This document shows, one piece after another, positions 41,368-53,538 of a stretch of 64,000 bases of DNA (positions are counted from its first letter, which is position 1; every line of letters begins with the position of its first letter). Made by a program: the position numbers and the translations under genes. This stretch comes from Alopecurus myosuroides (taxonomy: Eukaryota > Streptophyta > Magnoliopsida > Poales > Poaceae): contig CM054059.1 in the NCBI GenBank assembly GCA_028641055.1, positions 46,450,477 to 46,514,476 of the forward strand. Direction: 5' to 3'. The notes under the pieces were generated by a model. That model worked only from the letters and a program-made list of their open reading frames with translations. It searched no databases and was not told where the DNA came from.

Positions 41368-43887
41368 AGACCTCGCTTGTCCCCAAGCGAAACTGAACTG
41401 AGTAAACATGACCACAAGTTTATGGAGTGAGGTGTTGATATATAAAATAGGGACAAGAAGCATCACATCTATCAATACACTAGTCATTCTAGCAAGTAAC
41501 TCCCTCTCGTATAATTTAACTTGAAACAAGTAAACAGAGTCACAATAAAGTTGCAAAAAGGAAATCAAAATTGGTGAAGGAAAAGTTCATTATTGGTCAG
41601 AGAACAATTTACAATGTACTCATCTTTCAATCAGAGTCTTTATATTAGAGCTTATATTTGCAAAGTTTAACATGCTCAATCATAATAATTTCTTTGCAAT
41701 CATTGGTAACTTTCAAAGTGGTATTCAAACAGATAAAACATTTGTACTAAACAAGGAAGAATAAGGAAGATGATTGAGTACATCAACATATAGATGGATG
41801 AGTTACAACAACTCAAATACTTTCTTAAGACGGGAGGAAATAGGTTTACTGACTCAACATAAAGGTAAAAGATAGGCCCTTCGCGGAGGGAAGCAGGGAT
41901 TAACTCATGTGCTAGAGCTTTTATTTTGTAAAACAGAGGTATAAAATGGTTGACACTCCTCGCAAACTTTCTTTCACAAACCATGGCTAAACAAATCCTC
42001 GGGTGCCTGCCAACAATAACATACCATGGAGGAGTGTCTAATTTTTAGAGAGGTGTGTATATCTATGTCAACAAATGGCAAACAGAAAATACAGTACGTG
42101 AAAAGCCAACTAGACTTCACAAGAGCGGCTCACATTGAAGGACGCAACTGGTGTAGAAGGTCATTCCTCTTTCTCTTTTGTTTACAGAATTATGCTTTGA
42201 CTGAGAAATCAGGGGCAAAAATAGTGAAGAGAATTTGTATTATTATTTGGGGGGTGGGCACCCTGCTGCCAGCTCTTCTAGCATTTGAATAGGCGGATGA
42301 AGCCACTAGTCCAGGTGTGTAAAGTCCAATCAACAAGTGAGATAAAGATTCTATATTTGCGTCCTCATGAGCTAAAACATGAACACAAAACATGAATAAT
42401 TTTGAAGGTTTTGAAGGTAGCACACAAGCAATTTACTTGGAGTGGCGGTTAAATACCACATATAGGTAGGTATGGTGGACACAAATGGCATGGTTTTGGG
42501 CTCAAGGTTTGGATGCACGAGAAGCATTCCCTCTTAGTACAGGTTTTTGACTAGCAAGGTTGGGTATCAAGCATAAGAATTGAGGGAAAACAAACAACCA
42601 TATATATGATAAAACCAATCATGCAATCTTCCTTGAGAAGTACAAACAATTTTACTTGAGAATACTTAGCTTATGGGCTAACAAGAAAGAAAGATCATGG
42701 AACAATATATCTACATGAAATTCCCTCTTTTCTACTTAAGTCTCAAAGTATTGTTGCTACTGACCAATGCTAAGTTTGCCAAAACCAACTAGATTAACTT
42801 GATGCTCCAATATTGATACCAATACTAATCACAAGATCAACCAAATAACAGAAATTTCAAGCTAAAATAAAGTGTAGAAGACGATGAGATTTCTCATTAA
42901 TATTCCATTACGGCAGCTCAAACCAAATGATACAACGATAACCAACTAAAGAGTGATACTTCCATACTGCAAACCATATGGTATGATATTTCCTCTACTC
43001 ATGATATGACTCTACTAAAAGTTAAAAAGATGAAAGATAGAAGTGTGATACCGCGACACTCCCCCAAGCTTGAAAGAAGCCAAGGGGATGCCAATACCAA
43101 TGGAGAATTAATTCTTCGGTGGTGGTAGTGAGTCCTTATCGTCATCAGACTTCCAAGGTAAAGGATACCATCCACAAATGATGTATTGGTCTCCAATATC
43201 CTAAAACTAGCAGCAGAGCTTATACGTTTAAACATGTTCTCATACTCACAGTTCTGATTCTGCACATCGTAGAGTTGTGCTTGCAATTTGTTGGTGGTCT
43301 CGGTCAGTGAGAAGAGCTCCTCCCAAAGCTTTAAAGTATCCTTCTTGTACTCGGAGATCAGCTTTGTCTTTATCGTGTGGATGATGTCAACTTCACGCTC
43401 CGCCATCTTCTTGTACCTAAATACTTCTTGCTCGAACATCTTCAATCGGCACCTCCCCATCCTTGAGCAGCAACTCTTAGGGATTCATCTTCAACTCGTT
43501 CATGTACGGGTTGACGACGTTCGCAAAGAAACTGTCTTTGGGAGGTCCAGAAGAGGTCGTCGTAGCTCTAGATCTAGCAGAAACAAGTCAAAACAGAAAC
43601 ACGGCGAGAAAACAATATACGGACCTCAGGGGATCCGGGGGGGTTATATAGTAAAAATATACATAATGAAAGGAAAGTCCAGGTCGAAAACGAGCCAAAG
43701 AGGGGCTCCAGGGCGCCCATACCATAGCCAAGCGCGGCCAAGGGTGGGCCCGCACCCATGCATGGTATGGTGCCCTCGCGCACCATCTCCAACTCCTCTT
43801 CGGCCCAATGTTTTTTATATTTTCCAAAAACCAATCATTTATAAATTAAAAGGTATTCCTCGAACTTTTTCTTAACATAATTGTTAC
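41368..43887 (-). mobile_element. Athila 3' internal region (after pol)
   Basis: Mostly non-coding DNA between pol and the polypurine tract, the position where Athila elements carry an extra, sometimes envelope-like, ORF. The only supported frame is the coiled-coil ORF at 42,999-43,460. A 14-base internal copy of the polypurine tract is at 43,058-43,071. The block 43,620-43,860, with gggcccgcacccatgcatgg, corresponds to 40,250-40,490 in the partial unit. Confidence 0.65.
42999..43460 (-). pseudogene. Coiled-coil ORF downstream of Athila pol
   Basis: About 150 residues. The first 85 are predicted by eye to be helical and charged with heptad-like spacing (KLISEYKKDTLKLWEELFSL, TTNKLQAQLYDVQNQNCEYE). 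The remainder is low quality and probably out of frame. Similar coiled-coil scraps occur at the matching position in the partial unit near 39,850-39,990. No signal peptide or membrane segment typical of an envelope-like product is seen in the coiled-coil part. Function unknown. Confidence 0.45.
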
Positions 43888-45219
43888 CTATTCGAAAACG
43901 GACTCTCCAGATTCTTGAATCTTCTCTCTATTTAATTTCTCCGGAGTCATTACTTGAATAACATCTACATCTTCATCATAAGAATCCCCAGAAATATAAT
44001 GTTTGAGTCTTTGCCCATTTACCACTTGTGCAGTGTTATCTTTGAGGGAAGCAATTTTGATTGCACCCGAACGATACATTTCTTCAATAATACAAGGACC
44101 TTCCCATCTTGAGAGTAATTTTCCTGCAAAAAATCTGAGACGAGACCGATACAATAGAAATTTCTCACCAACATGAAACTCTCTTTTAAGGATCCTTTTA
44201 TCATGGCATTGTTTAACTTTCTCTTTAAATAGTTTAGAATTTTCATAGGCTTCACATCTCCATTCATCTAAATGATTCAAATCAAGCATTCTTTTCTCAC
44301 CAGCAAGTTTAAAATCTTTATTTAATTCTTTCACTGCACAATAATCTTTGTGTTCTAATTCTAAAGACAAGTGACAAGCTTTTCCGTAAACCATTTTATA
44401 AGGAGACATACCCATAGAATTTTTATAAGCAGTTCTATAAACCCATAGAGCATCATTCAACTTATCAGACCAATTCTTCCTAGATTTATTAACAGTGTTT
44501 TGCAAGATAGATTTAATTTCTCTGTTTGATACATCTACATGCACACTGGGTTTTAGGATGATATGCTGAGGCAATTCTATGATTAACATGATATTTAGCA
44601 AGGGTTTTTCTAAATCCACCATGAATAAAGTGAGAACCTCCATTAGTCATAAGATATCTAGGCACAGCAAACCTTGGGAAATAACATCTATAAGCATTTT
44701 TAACGAGGTTTCACCATCAACACTTTTAGTAGGTATAGCTTCTACCTATTTGGTAATATAATCAACATCAACAAAAATATGCGTATAACCATTTGAAGGA
44801 GGAAAAGGACCCATAAAGTCAAATCCCCAACAATCAAAAGGTTCAGTAGCAAGAGAATAACTCATAGGAATTTCATTACGTCTAGAAATATTACCAACTC
44901 TTTGACATTCATCACAAGACAAAATAAATTTACGCGCATATTTAAAGAGAGTAGGCCAATAGAAACCTAATTGTAGAACCTTTTGTGCGATTCTATCTCC
45001 AGCGTGGTGTCCTCCATAAGCGCTACCATGCCACTTTTTCAATATTTGACATTGTTCATGATCGAGAACACATATTCTCATAATACAATCTACTCCTTCT
45101 TTATGTAAGTGCGGGTCATCCCAAAAATAATGCCTCAAATCACAGAAGATTTTTCTTCTTTGTTGAGCTATAAATGTTGGAGGAAAATACTTCGACAATA
45201 AAGTTAGCATAATCAACAT
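43888..45219 (-). pseudogene. Athila integrase, broken
   Basis: Integrase domain of the Gypsy polyprotein. The 45,219-44,746 piece carries the HHCC zinc finger (HGSAYGGHHAGDR, later LSCDECQRVG) and the beginning of the catalytic core (FDFMGPFPPSNGYTHIF, with the first Asp). A stop follows. The 44,643-43,888 piece holds the later core and C-terminal domain (NDALWVYRTAYKN, MSPYKMVYGKACHL, KLLSRWEGPCIIEE). The second catalytic Asp region is damaged between the two pieces. Inactive. Confidence 0.85.
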
Positions 45220-45598
45220 ACCATGGACTATCCTTGGATTTAACTTTTATTGCAGCTAGTTGTTCATTTGGAAAACTATCATTAAGAGGAATAGGATCAA
45301 AAGTAATGTTTTCCAATCTAGACAAGTTATCAACAACAGTATTTTCAGCAGCCTTCCTATCCACAATATGCAAATTAAACTCTTGTAAAAGCAACACCCA
45401 TCTAATAAGCCTAGGCTTAGCATCTTTCTTTTCCATAAGGTATCTAATAGCGGTATGATTAGTATGAATAGTAACCTTTGAATCAACAATATAAGGTCTA
45501 AACTTATCACATGCAAAAAAAACTACATCTATTTCAGTAGTAGCATAATTCTTTTGAGCAGCATCAAAAGTCTTACTAGCATAATGAATAACATTCAA
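45140..45598 (-). pseudogene. Athila RNase H domain, broken
   Basis: The RNase H region, with [20 protein letters not shown], then [20 protein letters not shown] and the conserved [14 protein letters not shown] block. It ends in a linker that leads to the integrase finger. The catalytic His/Asp pattern appears as HTNH where relatives usually have HTDH, so an acidic residue is lost. It overlaps the integrase frame only at the linker. Confidence 0.8.
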
Positions 45599-45720
45599 TT
45601 TCTTATCTACTCGATGTCCAAGAACAATACCTACAGCAAAATCACTAGCATCACAAATAATTTCAAAAGGTAAATTCCAGTCAGGTGGTTGAACAATAGG
45701 AGGAGTAGTTAAATCCTTCT

Positions 45721-46698
45721 TTAAAGTTTCAAAAGCTTCCTTGCAATCATCGTCAAAAACAAAAGGTACATCTTTTTGAAGAAGATTAGTAAGAGGTTTT
45801 GATATTTTAGAGAAATTTGAATAAACCTCCTATAAAAACCAGCATGACCAAGAACACTATGAATAACTTTAACATCCCTAGGACAGGGCGTTTTCTCTAT
45901 TGCTTCCACTTTAGCTCTGTTAACTTCAATACCTCTTTCAGAAATTTTATGTCCAAGAACAATTCCTTTGTTAACCATAAAGTGGCATTTCTCCCAATTA
46001 AGAACAAGACTAGTTTCCTCACATCTCTGCAAAACTTTATCAAGGTTATGCAAACAATTATAAAAAGAAAATCCATAGACGGAGAAATCGTCCATGAATA
46101 CTTCCACAATCTCTTCACAAAAACCATGAAAAATAGCAGACATGCATCTTTGAAATGTAGCAGGAGCATTTCATAAACCAAAGGGCATACGTCTATAAGC
46201 ATAAGTACCATAAGGACAAGTAAAGGTTGTTTTCTTTTAATCTTGTGCCCTAACAACAATTTTAAAAAACCCAGAGTAACCATCAACAAAGCAAACAATG
46301 AGTTTTCTTAGACAACTTCTCTAGCATCTGATCAATAAAGGGTAAAGGATAATGATCTTTCTTAGTGACTTTATTAACCTTTCTAAAATAAATGCATATT
46401 GCATAACTAAGTACTACTCTTTGTGGAATAAGCTCATTATTTTCAATAATCTTTCCTCTTCTTCACCTGAAAGTTTAGCACTAATAATAAGAGGATATAT
46501 TTTCTTATCATCAATATAAGCATATTTAGAATCATCCGGCAAAGGTTTTAAATCAAAGACATGATCCTCCTTGGGTGGCAATGTGGTACCCAAGTCTTCC
46601 ACGTGTAAATTATGTTTTAGTATGAACGGTTGACGAAGAAGAATATCGTCAATCTCATTTCTCTCTTTCATAAAGACCTCACTTTCATGATCCTCCAT
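45721..46698 (-). pseudogene. Athila reverse transcriptase, broken and deleted
   Basis: The 46,143-45,721 piece contains the catalytic motif FMDDFSVYG and LNWEKCHFMV followed by VLGHKISERGIEV. Upstream, 46,298-46,144 is frame-shifted, and a stop falls just before the MSAIFHGFCEEIV block. The 46,698-46,414 piece is the linker ahead of RT (DDKKIYPLIISAKLS). It is joined near 46,430 to a segment that normally lies about 50 codons further on, so the first RT blocks seem deleted. Inactive. Confidence 0.82.
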
Positions 46699-46761
46699 AT
46701 ATTGATGTAAAGCATTGTTAGGAGCAAGAGTAATATAAGCAAGTTGTTCAACTTTAAAATT

Positions 46762-47181
46762 CTAATTACGTAATTTGGATTCATAAGGTGCTCTAGCAAA
46801 TTTAGAGAAATTGAACTCATAAGATTTTCCGTCAAATTTGTTCAATATATTTTTTCTCTTACAACCTATAATAGCACCACAAGTGTTCAAGAAAGGTCTA
46901 CCAAAAATAATAGGACAAGTTTTACTAGCATCCTTACCAAGTACTAGAAAATCAGTGGGATATTTAGTTTTACCACATAAAACTTCCACATCCCTAACAA
47001 TACCAATCGGAAAGAAGGTTTCTCTATTAGCAAGCTGAATAGCCACATCAATATCCTCAAGCTCACAAGAACGAATTTCATGCATAATTTCTTTATAAAT
47101 ACCATAAGGAATAGCACTAGAACTTGCACCAATGTCACATAAACCATAATAGCAATGATCACCAATATTAACAGAAAGCAC
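46762..47181 (-). pseudogene. Athila aspartic protease region
   Basis: About 139 residues with a retropepsin-like site CDIGASSSAIP, IVRDVEVLCGKTKYPTDFLV, and CPIIFGRPFLNTCGAIIG. The order and sequence are those of Gypsy/Athila proteases between gag and RT. This stretch itself is open, but its neighbours in the polyprotein are frame-shifted. Confidence 0.78.
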
Positions 47182-47294
47182 AAGAATACTAGTTTTCTTA
47201 GGTCTATGAGGAGTGGAAACAATATTAGAAGCATTCTCACAAAAGACAATGTGTTCATCCTCTACATTTCCACAAACAGGATCTTTTACTATTG

Positions 47295-48308
47295 CTACAG
47301 CAGGTTCAACGGTATTTGTTCATCGGGTTCAACAGATTTCTTTATACTCTTATTAACCACACTAGCTAGAACAAAGTGTTCTTTCACTTTAGCATGGAAA
47401 GGCATTTCTTCAATATAAGGCCGAGGAACAAAAAGATTAACATCATGCACTTCTATATCACTTGCTGGAACAATATCTCTATAAGGTTCATGACATTTGT
47501 GATAATCTTTTTTAGGAATATTAAGATAGGAGGCAAAATCTTTAAGACAGTTTGCAAAGATTTGAGAATCAATACCACCAACAACACTAAAATTATAGAA
47601 ATCATCGGTTCCCATAGAAGATTTAACGTATTCATAATCATAGCTTATACCTGACTTTCTACCTTTCTCATTCTCCAATCCTTTAGTGTTTTCTTGAATA
47701 CGATCAAGAAGATCCCATTTAGCTTCTTCCTTCATACGAGTGAATGATCAAGAACAAGAAGCATCAAATAAATCCTTTTCATGAAGAGAAAGCCTTGCAT
47801 ATAAATTATTTGTAACAATATTACGTGAGAGCTCATGAACGGGACATTTGAGCATTGTTAACTTCATTCTCCTCCAAGCTTGGGGAATACTCTCTCCATC
47901 ATGAGGCCAGAAATTATATATTTGATTCTGGTCTTTATGAATCTCACTAGGAGGATATAATTTAGAATAAAAGAGAGGAACATTTTCCTCTCATTCAATG
48001 GATTCACCATTCTTCAGTAATATGAACCATTCAGCGGCTCTTCCTTTCAGCGATAAAGAGAATAATTTCCTTTTAACTTGATCCATTGTAATGGATGCAC
48101 ATCTGAATAACTCGCATAATTCATGTATAAAGAGCAAATGATCGTCGGGAAGGACAGTTCCATCACCATAATAGCAGTTATCCATAACACGTCCAACAAT
48201 TTTCATAGGTATTTTATAAGGATCTAATTCAGTAGATAACGGGTCACTTACTACCCTAGCAGTGATAGTAGTAGTACCTCTAAACAGAGAATCTAAAGTA
48301 TTCTCCAT
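47295..48308 (-). pseudogene. Athila gag, broken
   Basis: The probable gag start is the ATG at 48,308-48,306 (MENTLDSLFRGTTT), 104 bases inside the 5' LTR border. The first frame runs to a stop at 47,991, with LKGRAAEWFILLKNGE, the retrotransposon gag core pattern. The same product continues in another frame with WRRMKLTMLKCPVHEL and, from about 47,735, KWDLLDRIQENTKGLENEK. No intact zinc knuckle was seen. At least two disruptions make it non-functional. Confidence 0.75.
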
Positions 48309-48383
48309 AATAAAATAAACAGCAAACAGAAATAAAAAAACAACACTCACAGTAAAAGTTTCTCTTACCAATAGCGCTTCACT

Positions 48384-48400
48384 CCCCGGCAACGACGCCA
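48384..48400 (-). other. Primer-binding site (tRNA-Asp type) of the Athila element
   Basis: The minus strand reads TGGCGTCGTTGCCGGGG, 11 bases after the LTR end. It differs at one base from the tRNA-Asp-type site TGGCGCCGTTGCCGGGG used by Athila-like elements. It fixes 48,412-49,620 as the 5' LTR and the element's minus orientation. Confidence 0.82.
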
Positions 48401-48411
48401 GAAAATAGTCT

Positions 48412-49620
48412 TGATGACCCACAAGTATAGGGGGTGTATCGTAGTAATTTCGATAAATAAGAGTGTCGAACCCAACGAGGAGCAGAAGGTGTTGACAAGC
48501 AGGTTGGATAGATAATTCACTTTAACACTAGCAAACGGGTTTTTGGAGGTTGGATAAAGATTTCACTGTAAACACTAGCAAACTCCGGGATTATACGCTC
48601 CCTCGTGCATTGGTTTCCTAACGGGGGTTTAGGTTTCTGTCACTCCGACAACCCCACAATTAGTAGTCAAATACACAATGCATCCTCCTAGGCCCATAAT
48701 GGTGAAATATCATGTAGTCGACATTCAGATGACACCAATAGAAGAATAGCACCACAACTTAAATACCAAACAACTAGATATTACTTCAACATAACTTCAC
48801 TACTAACATCATGACTTCTCCCATGTCCTCAAGAACTAAACGAACTACTCACAAGACATCATATGGATCATAATCTGAGGTGATATAATGGATGATAACA
48901 ATTTGGTCATAAAGTGTAAACACCGGTAAACCTCACAAGCATCAACTACTAACAAGTAATCCACACCGAGAGAGAGATCTAATGCAGAACAACGATAAAG
49001 ACCCCTAATTGTTACAACGGGATGAAGGTGGACGGTGTCGGTGCTGGTGCTGGTGATGAGGATGATGATGATGATATCGATGAAGCCTGGAGTGATTACT
49101 GTGACGATGGCGATGATTTCCCCTTTCTAGGGAAGAATTTCCCTGGCAGATTTCTCCCTTTCGAAGAGCTTTTTTTTTCTCTCTGGTGTTTTCCGCCCCA
49201 AGGCGGCGGCGGAATAATTCTTTGATGATGTTCTCGGGCTTAGGGTTCCCTCAGGGTAAAGTACGTGAAAGGGGGTGCCCAGAAGTGGGCCAGGGGGCAG
49301 ATCACCCCCAGGCGCGGCCAGGGGGCGCCGCCTGGTGGTGTGGGCCCCAGGTGGCCCCCCTCCGGGTGCCCTTCTGGCTCACTTCCTCCTCGGAACTTCT
49401 AAGACTCCTCTGGTATCCCCCATCTTTTCTGATCTTCTGAAATAGAGGCATCTCGACGGTGCTTTTTCCATCCGATTTCTGGTTCTGATGTTTCTTCTCC
49501 CATAATTATTAAACATTCAAAATAATATGAAATAACATAAGTAATGTATCAAAACATGAAATATATGGATGAATAACAGAAAATAACGATATAAAATATT
49601 GATGGAAAATGGACGTATCA
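48412..49620 (-). repeat. Athila-lineage 5' LTR (third of three)
   Basis: A 1,209-bp LTR that matches 37,111-38,610. It begins TGATACGTCC (minus strand) and ends GGGTCATCA. About 300 bp present in the other LTR (roughly 37,235-37,570) are missing here. At that site a word of about 36 bp (aggttggata, cact, taaacactagcaaac) occurs twice in tandem, as expected of filler DNA at a repaired break. The flanking aacac at 49,621-49,625 has no match at 37,106-37,110. Confidence 0.85.
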
Positions 49621-52426
49621 AACACCCTCAGCTATTTGAGACAAATCATGCTACAAAAATAACAACTAGGATTTAGAATTAAAACAACATCTAACATGAC
49701 ATGTAAAAGTCTAGCCACCGTCTATACAAGCTTCTAATTGTGCTGTTATAATTACGAAAACTGTACTACTGCTTTCCAACACCAAGCATTTCGTAATAGT
49801 CAAAAACTCTCCAAGAGATACAACAATGAAACAAGAGAGTACTAACACAACTCTACTAAAACTAACATCTCTGAATAAGAGATGCATGAAAAACAGGAGC
49901 TAAACAAGAATTCTGCAGGAGCTAGAATAAAAACTAAGAATACAAGCATAACAAGTATTCAAACGAAAAAGAGGAGCGTGTCTCTCTCCCACACAAAGAA
50001 TGCTAGGGTCAGAATATATTATTGAAGCAAGCAAAAGAAAATAAAATAAAGGAAAACAAAAGAAAAACAAACAAACGCTCCTAGTAAAATTCATATGATG
50101 GGACCGAATAAAATTATATTTCACCAGAAGTGACCTGATAAATTGTTGATGAAGAAGGGGATGCCTTGGGCATCCCCAAGCTTAGATGCTGGAGTATTCT
50201 TAGAATTTTCTGGGATGAACCACGGAGGCATCCCCAAGCTTTTACCTTGCACTCTTCTTGATCACATATATCACCATCTTCTCTTGACCCTTGAAAACTT
50301 CCTTCACACCACACTCAAAGAGTAATTCGCATTAGAGGGTTAGTGAAACAATCAAAAATCCATGGGTTCTGCATGGTAACAAGTGCTATTGATACTTTTA
50401 AACATTATCTACAGCCACTGATGTTTCGTGAAGCAAAGAAATACACTTGACATCGTAAAAGGGCAAATGCAAGAAAAATGGTAGAATCTGCCAAAACCAG
50501 AACAGTCTGTAAAGACAAAAAAAATCGGGGCACTTGCGTTGCTCAGATCGGAAAACTTAAAGAACAAAAAAGTAATCTGCCAAAACCAGAACAGTCTGTA
50601 AAGACAAAAAAAATCGGGGCACTTGCGTTGCTCAGATCGGAAAACTTAAAGAACAAAAAAGTTTCGAAATTACCTTAGGAATAAGCACAAAAACTTTAAA
50701 TCATTCTGATCTTCCTGAATTTTTCAAGATTTTTTACGGTGAACAGCAGAAATTTGTTTCCAGCGCAGAAATCCAAAACCAACTCCAACTCTCGTCAGAA
50801 ACTTTACTTGGCACAACTAAAACATGAAAATAAATATACAAAGGAGTTTCTACAGAAGTATATAGCCCCTTGACTAAAAAAATAGATAAAAACAAAGCAA
50901 AAATAAAAACCATGGGTTATCTCCCAAGAAGTGTTTTTCTTTAACGCATTATAGCTAGGCCCAGAAAGAGAGAAGATGCTCACATAAGAAATATGAATTA
51001 AGCAAAAGAGAGCATCGAGAACCAAGTATAAAACCAAATTTAAGTCTAACCCACTTCCTATGCATAGGAATCTTGTAAATAAATTAATTAAATAAACTCA
51101 AACTAGAAATCATGGGAAGGTAGAACGAGAGCGATTTCAAAACTTTCAACAAAAAAAGAGGTGTTCTAGTAACAGGAAAATTCCTACAACCATATTTTCC
51201 TCTCTCATAATAATTTTCACTAGCATCATGAACAAACTCAACAACATAATTATCACATAAAGAATGTTTGTCATGGTCTAAAATCACACAATTCATACCA
51301 AGCTAAAAAATAGTGGGATCAAAATTTTAAATCAGCTCCTTTTTTCCCACTTTTAGCAAGAGCAAAAAAAGATGATTGATCACTCATAAAAGGTATCAGA
51401 CACATTATACCAATCATATTTTCAGTACCATCATAATTTATAACATCAAGTAACATAGGACCATCATCTAGAGCATTATCATATAAATTTTCTAAGCAAA
51501 CTTCCTCATTATCATGCATATCAATAGTTGGAATAAATAGAGGATTATCATAGGATTTATCAAAGTAACATGGATTATTATAAATAACAGTAGCAATATC
51601 ATTCTCACAAGTTTCATTCATAGTAGTATCAAGGTCACAAGTATAGCAAGCATCAATTTCATCAAAAAGGGATATTTCAAAACAATCAATAGGATCATCA
51701 CAACTATGGGTTAAAGAGTTACTCTCATTAGGAGGGAGACATGGTTAGCTCCATTCTTCCTCCTCTTGATCATCACTCTTATCCTCTTTTTCATACAATG
51801 AGTTTCCAGATTCAGCAATTTCTTCTTCCATAGGCTCCTGCAAGGCATTAGTTACTTCCTTTGGTGGAGAGCATCTTTTAAGATATTGAATTATGTAGTA
51901 ATTACAATCCTTGTAATTATCAAAGCAATATTCAAGTATATCATAAATCTCATATTTATAAGGTGCGTCATCAATATTTTCAAGCAAATAAGAAATTTCG
52001 AATGCACCCTTCCAAGCAATAAATTCCTCAATTTGTTCCATATCTTCAAAGCCATAATTTCCCTTAACATAAGAAGATATGGTAACATCATCATTATACT
52101 CACATTAAAAAGGGAGGTGTTTATACCTCCTACAGCAACAAGATTTATCAAAGCAATAAATAACATTATAAGTAGAGCACAAGTTTCTAGCAATGATATA
52201 TAATTTATTAATTTGTTCCCATAAGTGTTTTCCTTTTTGTGACAAGCGGTGTTCGTTATAATATTTTTGTTGATCTTCCGTGAACCAACCTTACCAATAA
52301 GATCTTGCTTCAAAGAAATCAACCATTGATAGTAGGCATGATAAAGCAAGTAACAAGCAAAACAAAACAGAAAACAGGATACAAATAACAACTAGTATAA
52401 GAACTATTTTTTTGTGTTTTTGATAA
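49621..52426 (-). mobile_element. Remnant of a non-autonomous Athila relative
   Basis: A minus-strand internal region homologous to 60,900-62,430 of the element at the right end. Shared features are the paired aagcttggggatgcc motifs (50,169-50,183 and 50,228-50,241), the ggaagtgggttagacttaaa segment near 51,060, and the scrap at 51,296-51,084 (FVHDASENYYERGK; FIHDATESYYERGK in the other copy). Further upstream frames (52,041-51,745 and 51,621-51,319) are acidic and rich in Tyr, Asn and Asp. LTR 48,412-49,620 abuts it where the other copy continues, so it was interrupted there. The missing part is not found on the far side of the Athila structure. Confidence 0.7.
50485..50662. repeat. Perfect 89-bp tandem duplication
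   Basis: Two adjacent copies (50,485-50,573 and 50,574-50,662) are identical by eye, from aatctgccaaaaccagaaca to aaagaacaaaaaagt. It lies in non-coding DNA of the Athila-relative remnant. The lack of differences implies a recent slippage or unequal-exchange event, or an assembly artefact. Confidence 0.9.
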
Positions 52427-52970
52427 TGTCGAGACATCGTAGTAGAATCCATAGACGGGGTGCCATGAGACTACTGATAGAGACGTGGGGGGAACGTGGT
52501 AGTATGACGATCAAGGACACCAAAGTTTACCCATGTTCGGTACGTCGCAACTAGGCGGCGTTCCTACTCCTGCAATCTCACTAAATCGGGGCTGAAGCCA
52601 GAAGTATACAAAGTACAATGTTAGTTGGTTTAGCTACTCGACGAGGATCTACTTCTTGGCGGGTTGGCTTCTAGCTTCTTCCCTCTCTTGTTCTTCTCTC
52701 CCGTCCGGTTTTATATAATAGCCGGGTTAGGGCTTACAGAAAAGGAAACCTAGAAGACTACGGTATGTTCTAACTTGGAAGGCAAGAACCAGCCTTCTAC
52801 CCCAAGCCGTACCACGTGGTCCGTGGACCGGGTTCTTCTAGAATTCGTCTTCCGCGCGTCAGCTTGCTGGGCCGCCTAATGGACCGTAATCCATTACCAT
52901 TCAGGCCACCCTGGTAATCCGGCACTTTAGGACACTATCTGATATACCCCTAATTGGTATATATACGACA
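52427..52970 (-). repeat. 3' LTR of Tat element, copy 2
   Basis: A 544-bp LTR, inverted relative to 9,672-10,214. On the plus strand it starts TGTCGAGACATCG and ends ATATACGACA. The polypurine tract (gtagcccccaagagg on the plus strand) follows at 52,971-52,985. It is inserted in the Athila-relative remnant. The left flank is gataa, with no partner because the other end of the element is truncated. Confidence 0.87.
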
Positions 52971-53360
52971 GTAGCCCCCAAGAGGGATTGAGACTTCAAT
53001 TCGCGATCTTTCGTCAATTTTGCATTCTTTCCGAGAAATGTCGGCTCTTCGTCTCGATTCTTCTTTTCCTTCAAATCATGCTTTAAGCCGAAACTCGGAT
53101 TTTGGGAAATCCGCCTTTTTCTTCCACGAGCCTTCGTTGAGAAGGAACTTCCTACGTCAGCGATGAAATCATGCTGACGTCAGGGACATTTGGGTTTCGA
53201 GTGTGAAACCCTGAAACGTATCTCTAACAGATTCTCGCGGGAAACGAGGAGATAGCAATAATCACTCGCTGCCTTGTTTCCCGGATTTTCCGGCGAGTGA
53301 CACGCGTTGAAAATCCAACGGTCTAAATAGCCGTTAGCGCGTATCGTAAAGGTTTTCCGG

Positions 53361-53370
53361 CTATAAATAG
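53361..53370 (+). promoter_or_regulatory. TATA box of the opposite-strand gene, copy 2
   Basis: CTATAAATAG, 178 bases before the ATG at 53,539 and identical to the box of copy 1. The surrounding sequence between LTR and ATG is also alignable between copies, including the cgttgatcaacgcgtgtc-like stretch near 53,300. Confidence 0.6.
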
Positions 53371-53538
53371 CCTCCTTCGTGCCCTCCAGCGATCCTTCCG
53401 CTCTCCCCTCACCTTATAGCTTCCAAGCGCCATAGCCCCCGAGCCACAGTTCCAGCGAGAGCAGAGTCTGTGCTCATCTAGCACTGTTCCTGGAACTTCC
53501 TCATCGGGAGCTCGAAGTCCTCACTGCGCCGCCCGGTT

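Noticed and set aside
42999..43460. An envelope-like gene after Athila pol
   Set aside because: Only a coiled-coil scrap is visible; no signal peptide or membrane anchor in that frame.
37111..49620. One simple full-length Athila element
   Set aside because: The outer 5-bp flanks differ and a third, partial LTR lies inside.
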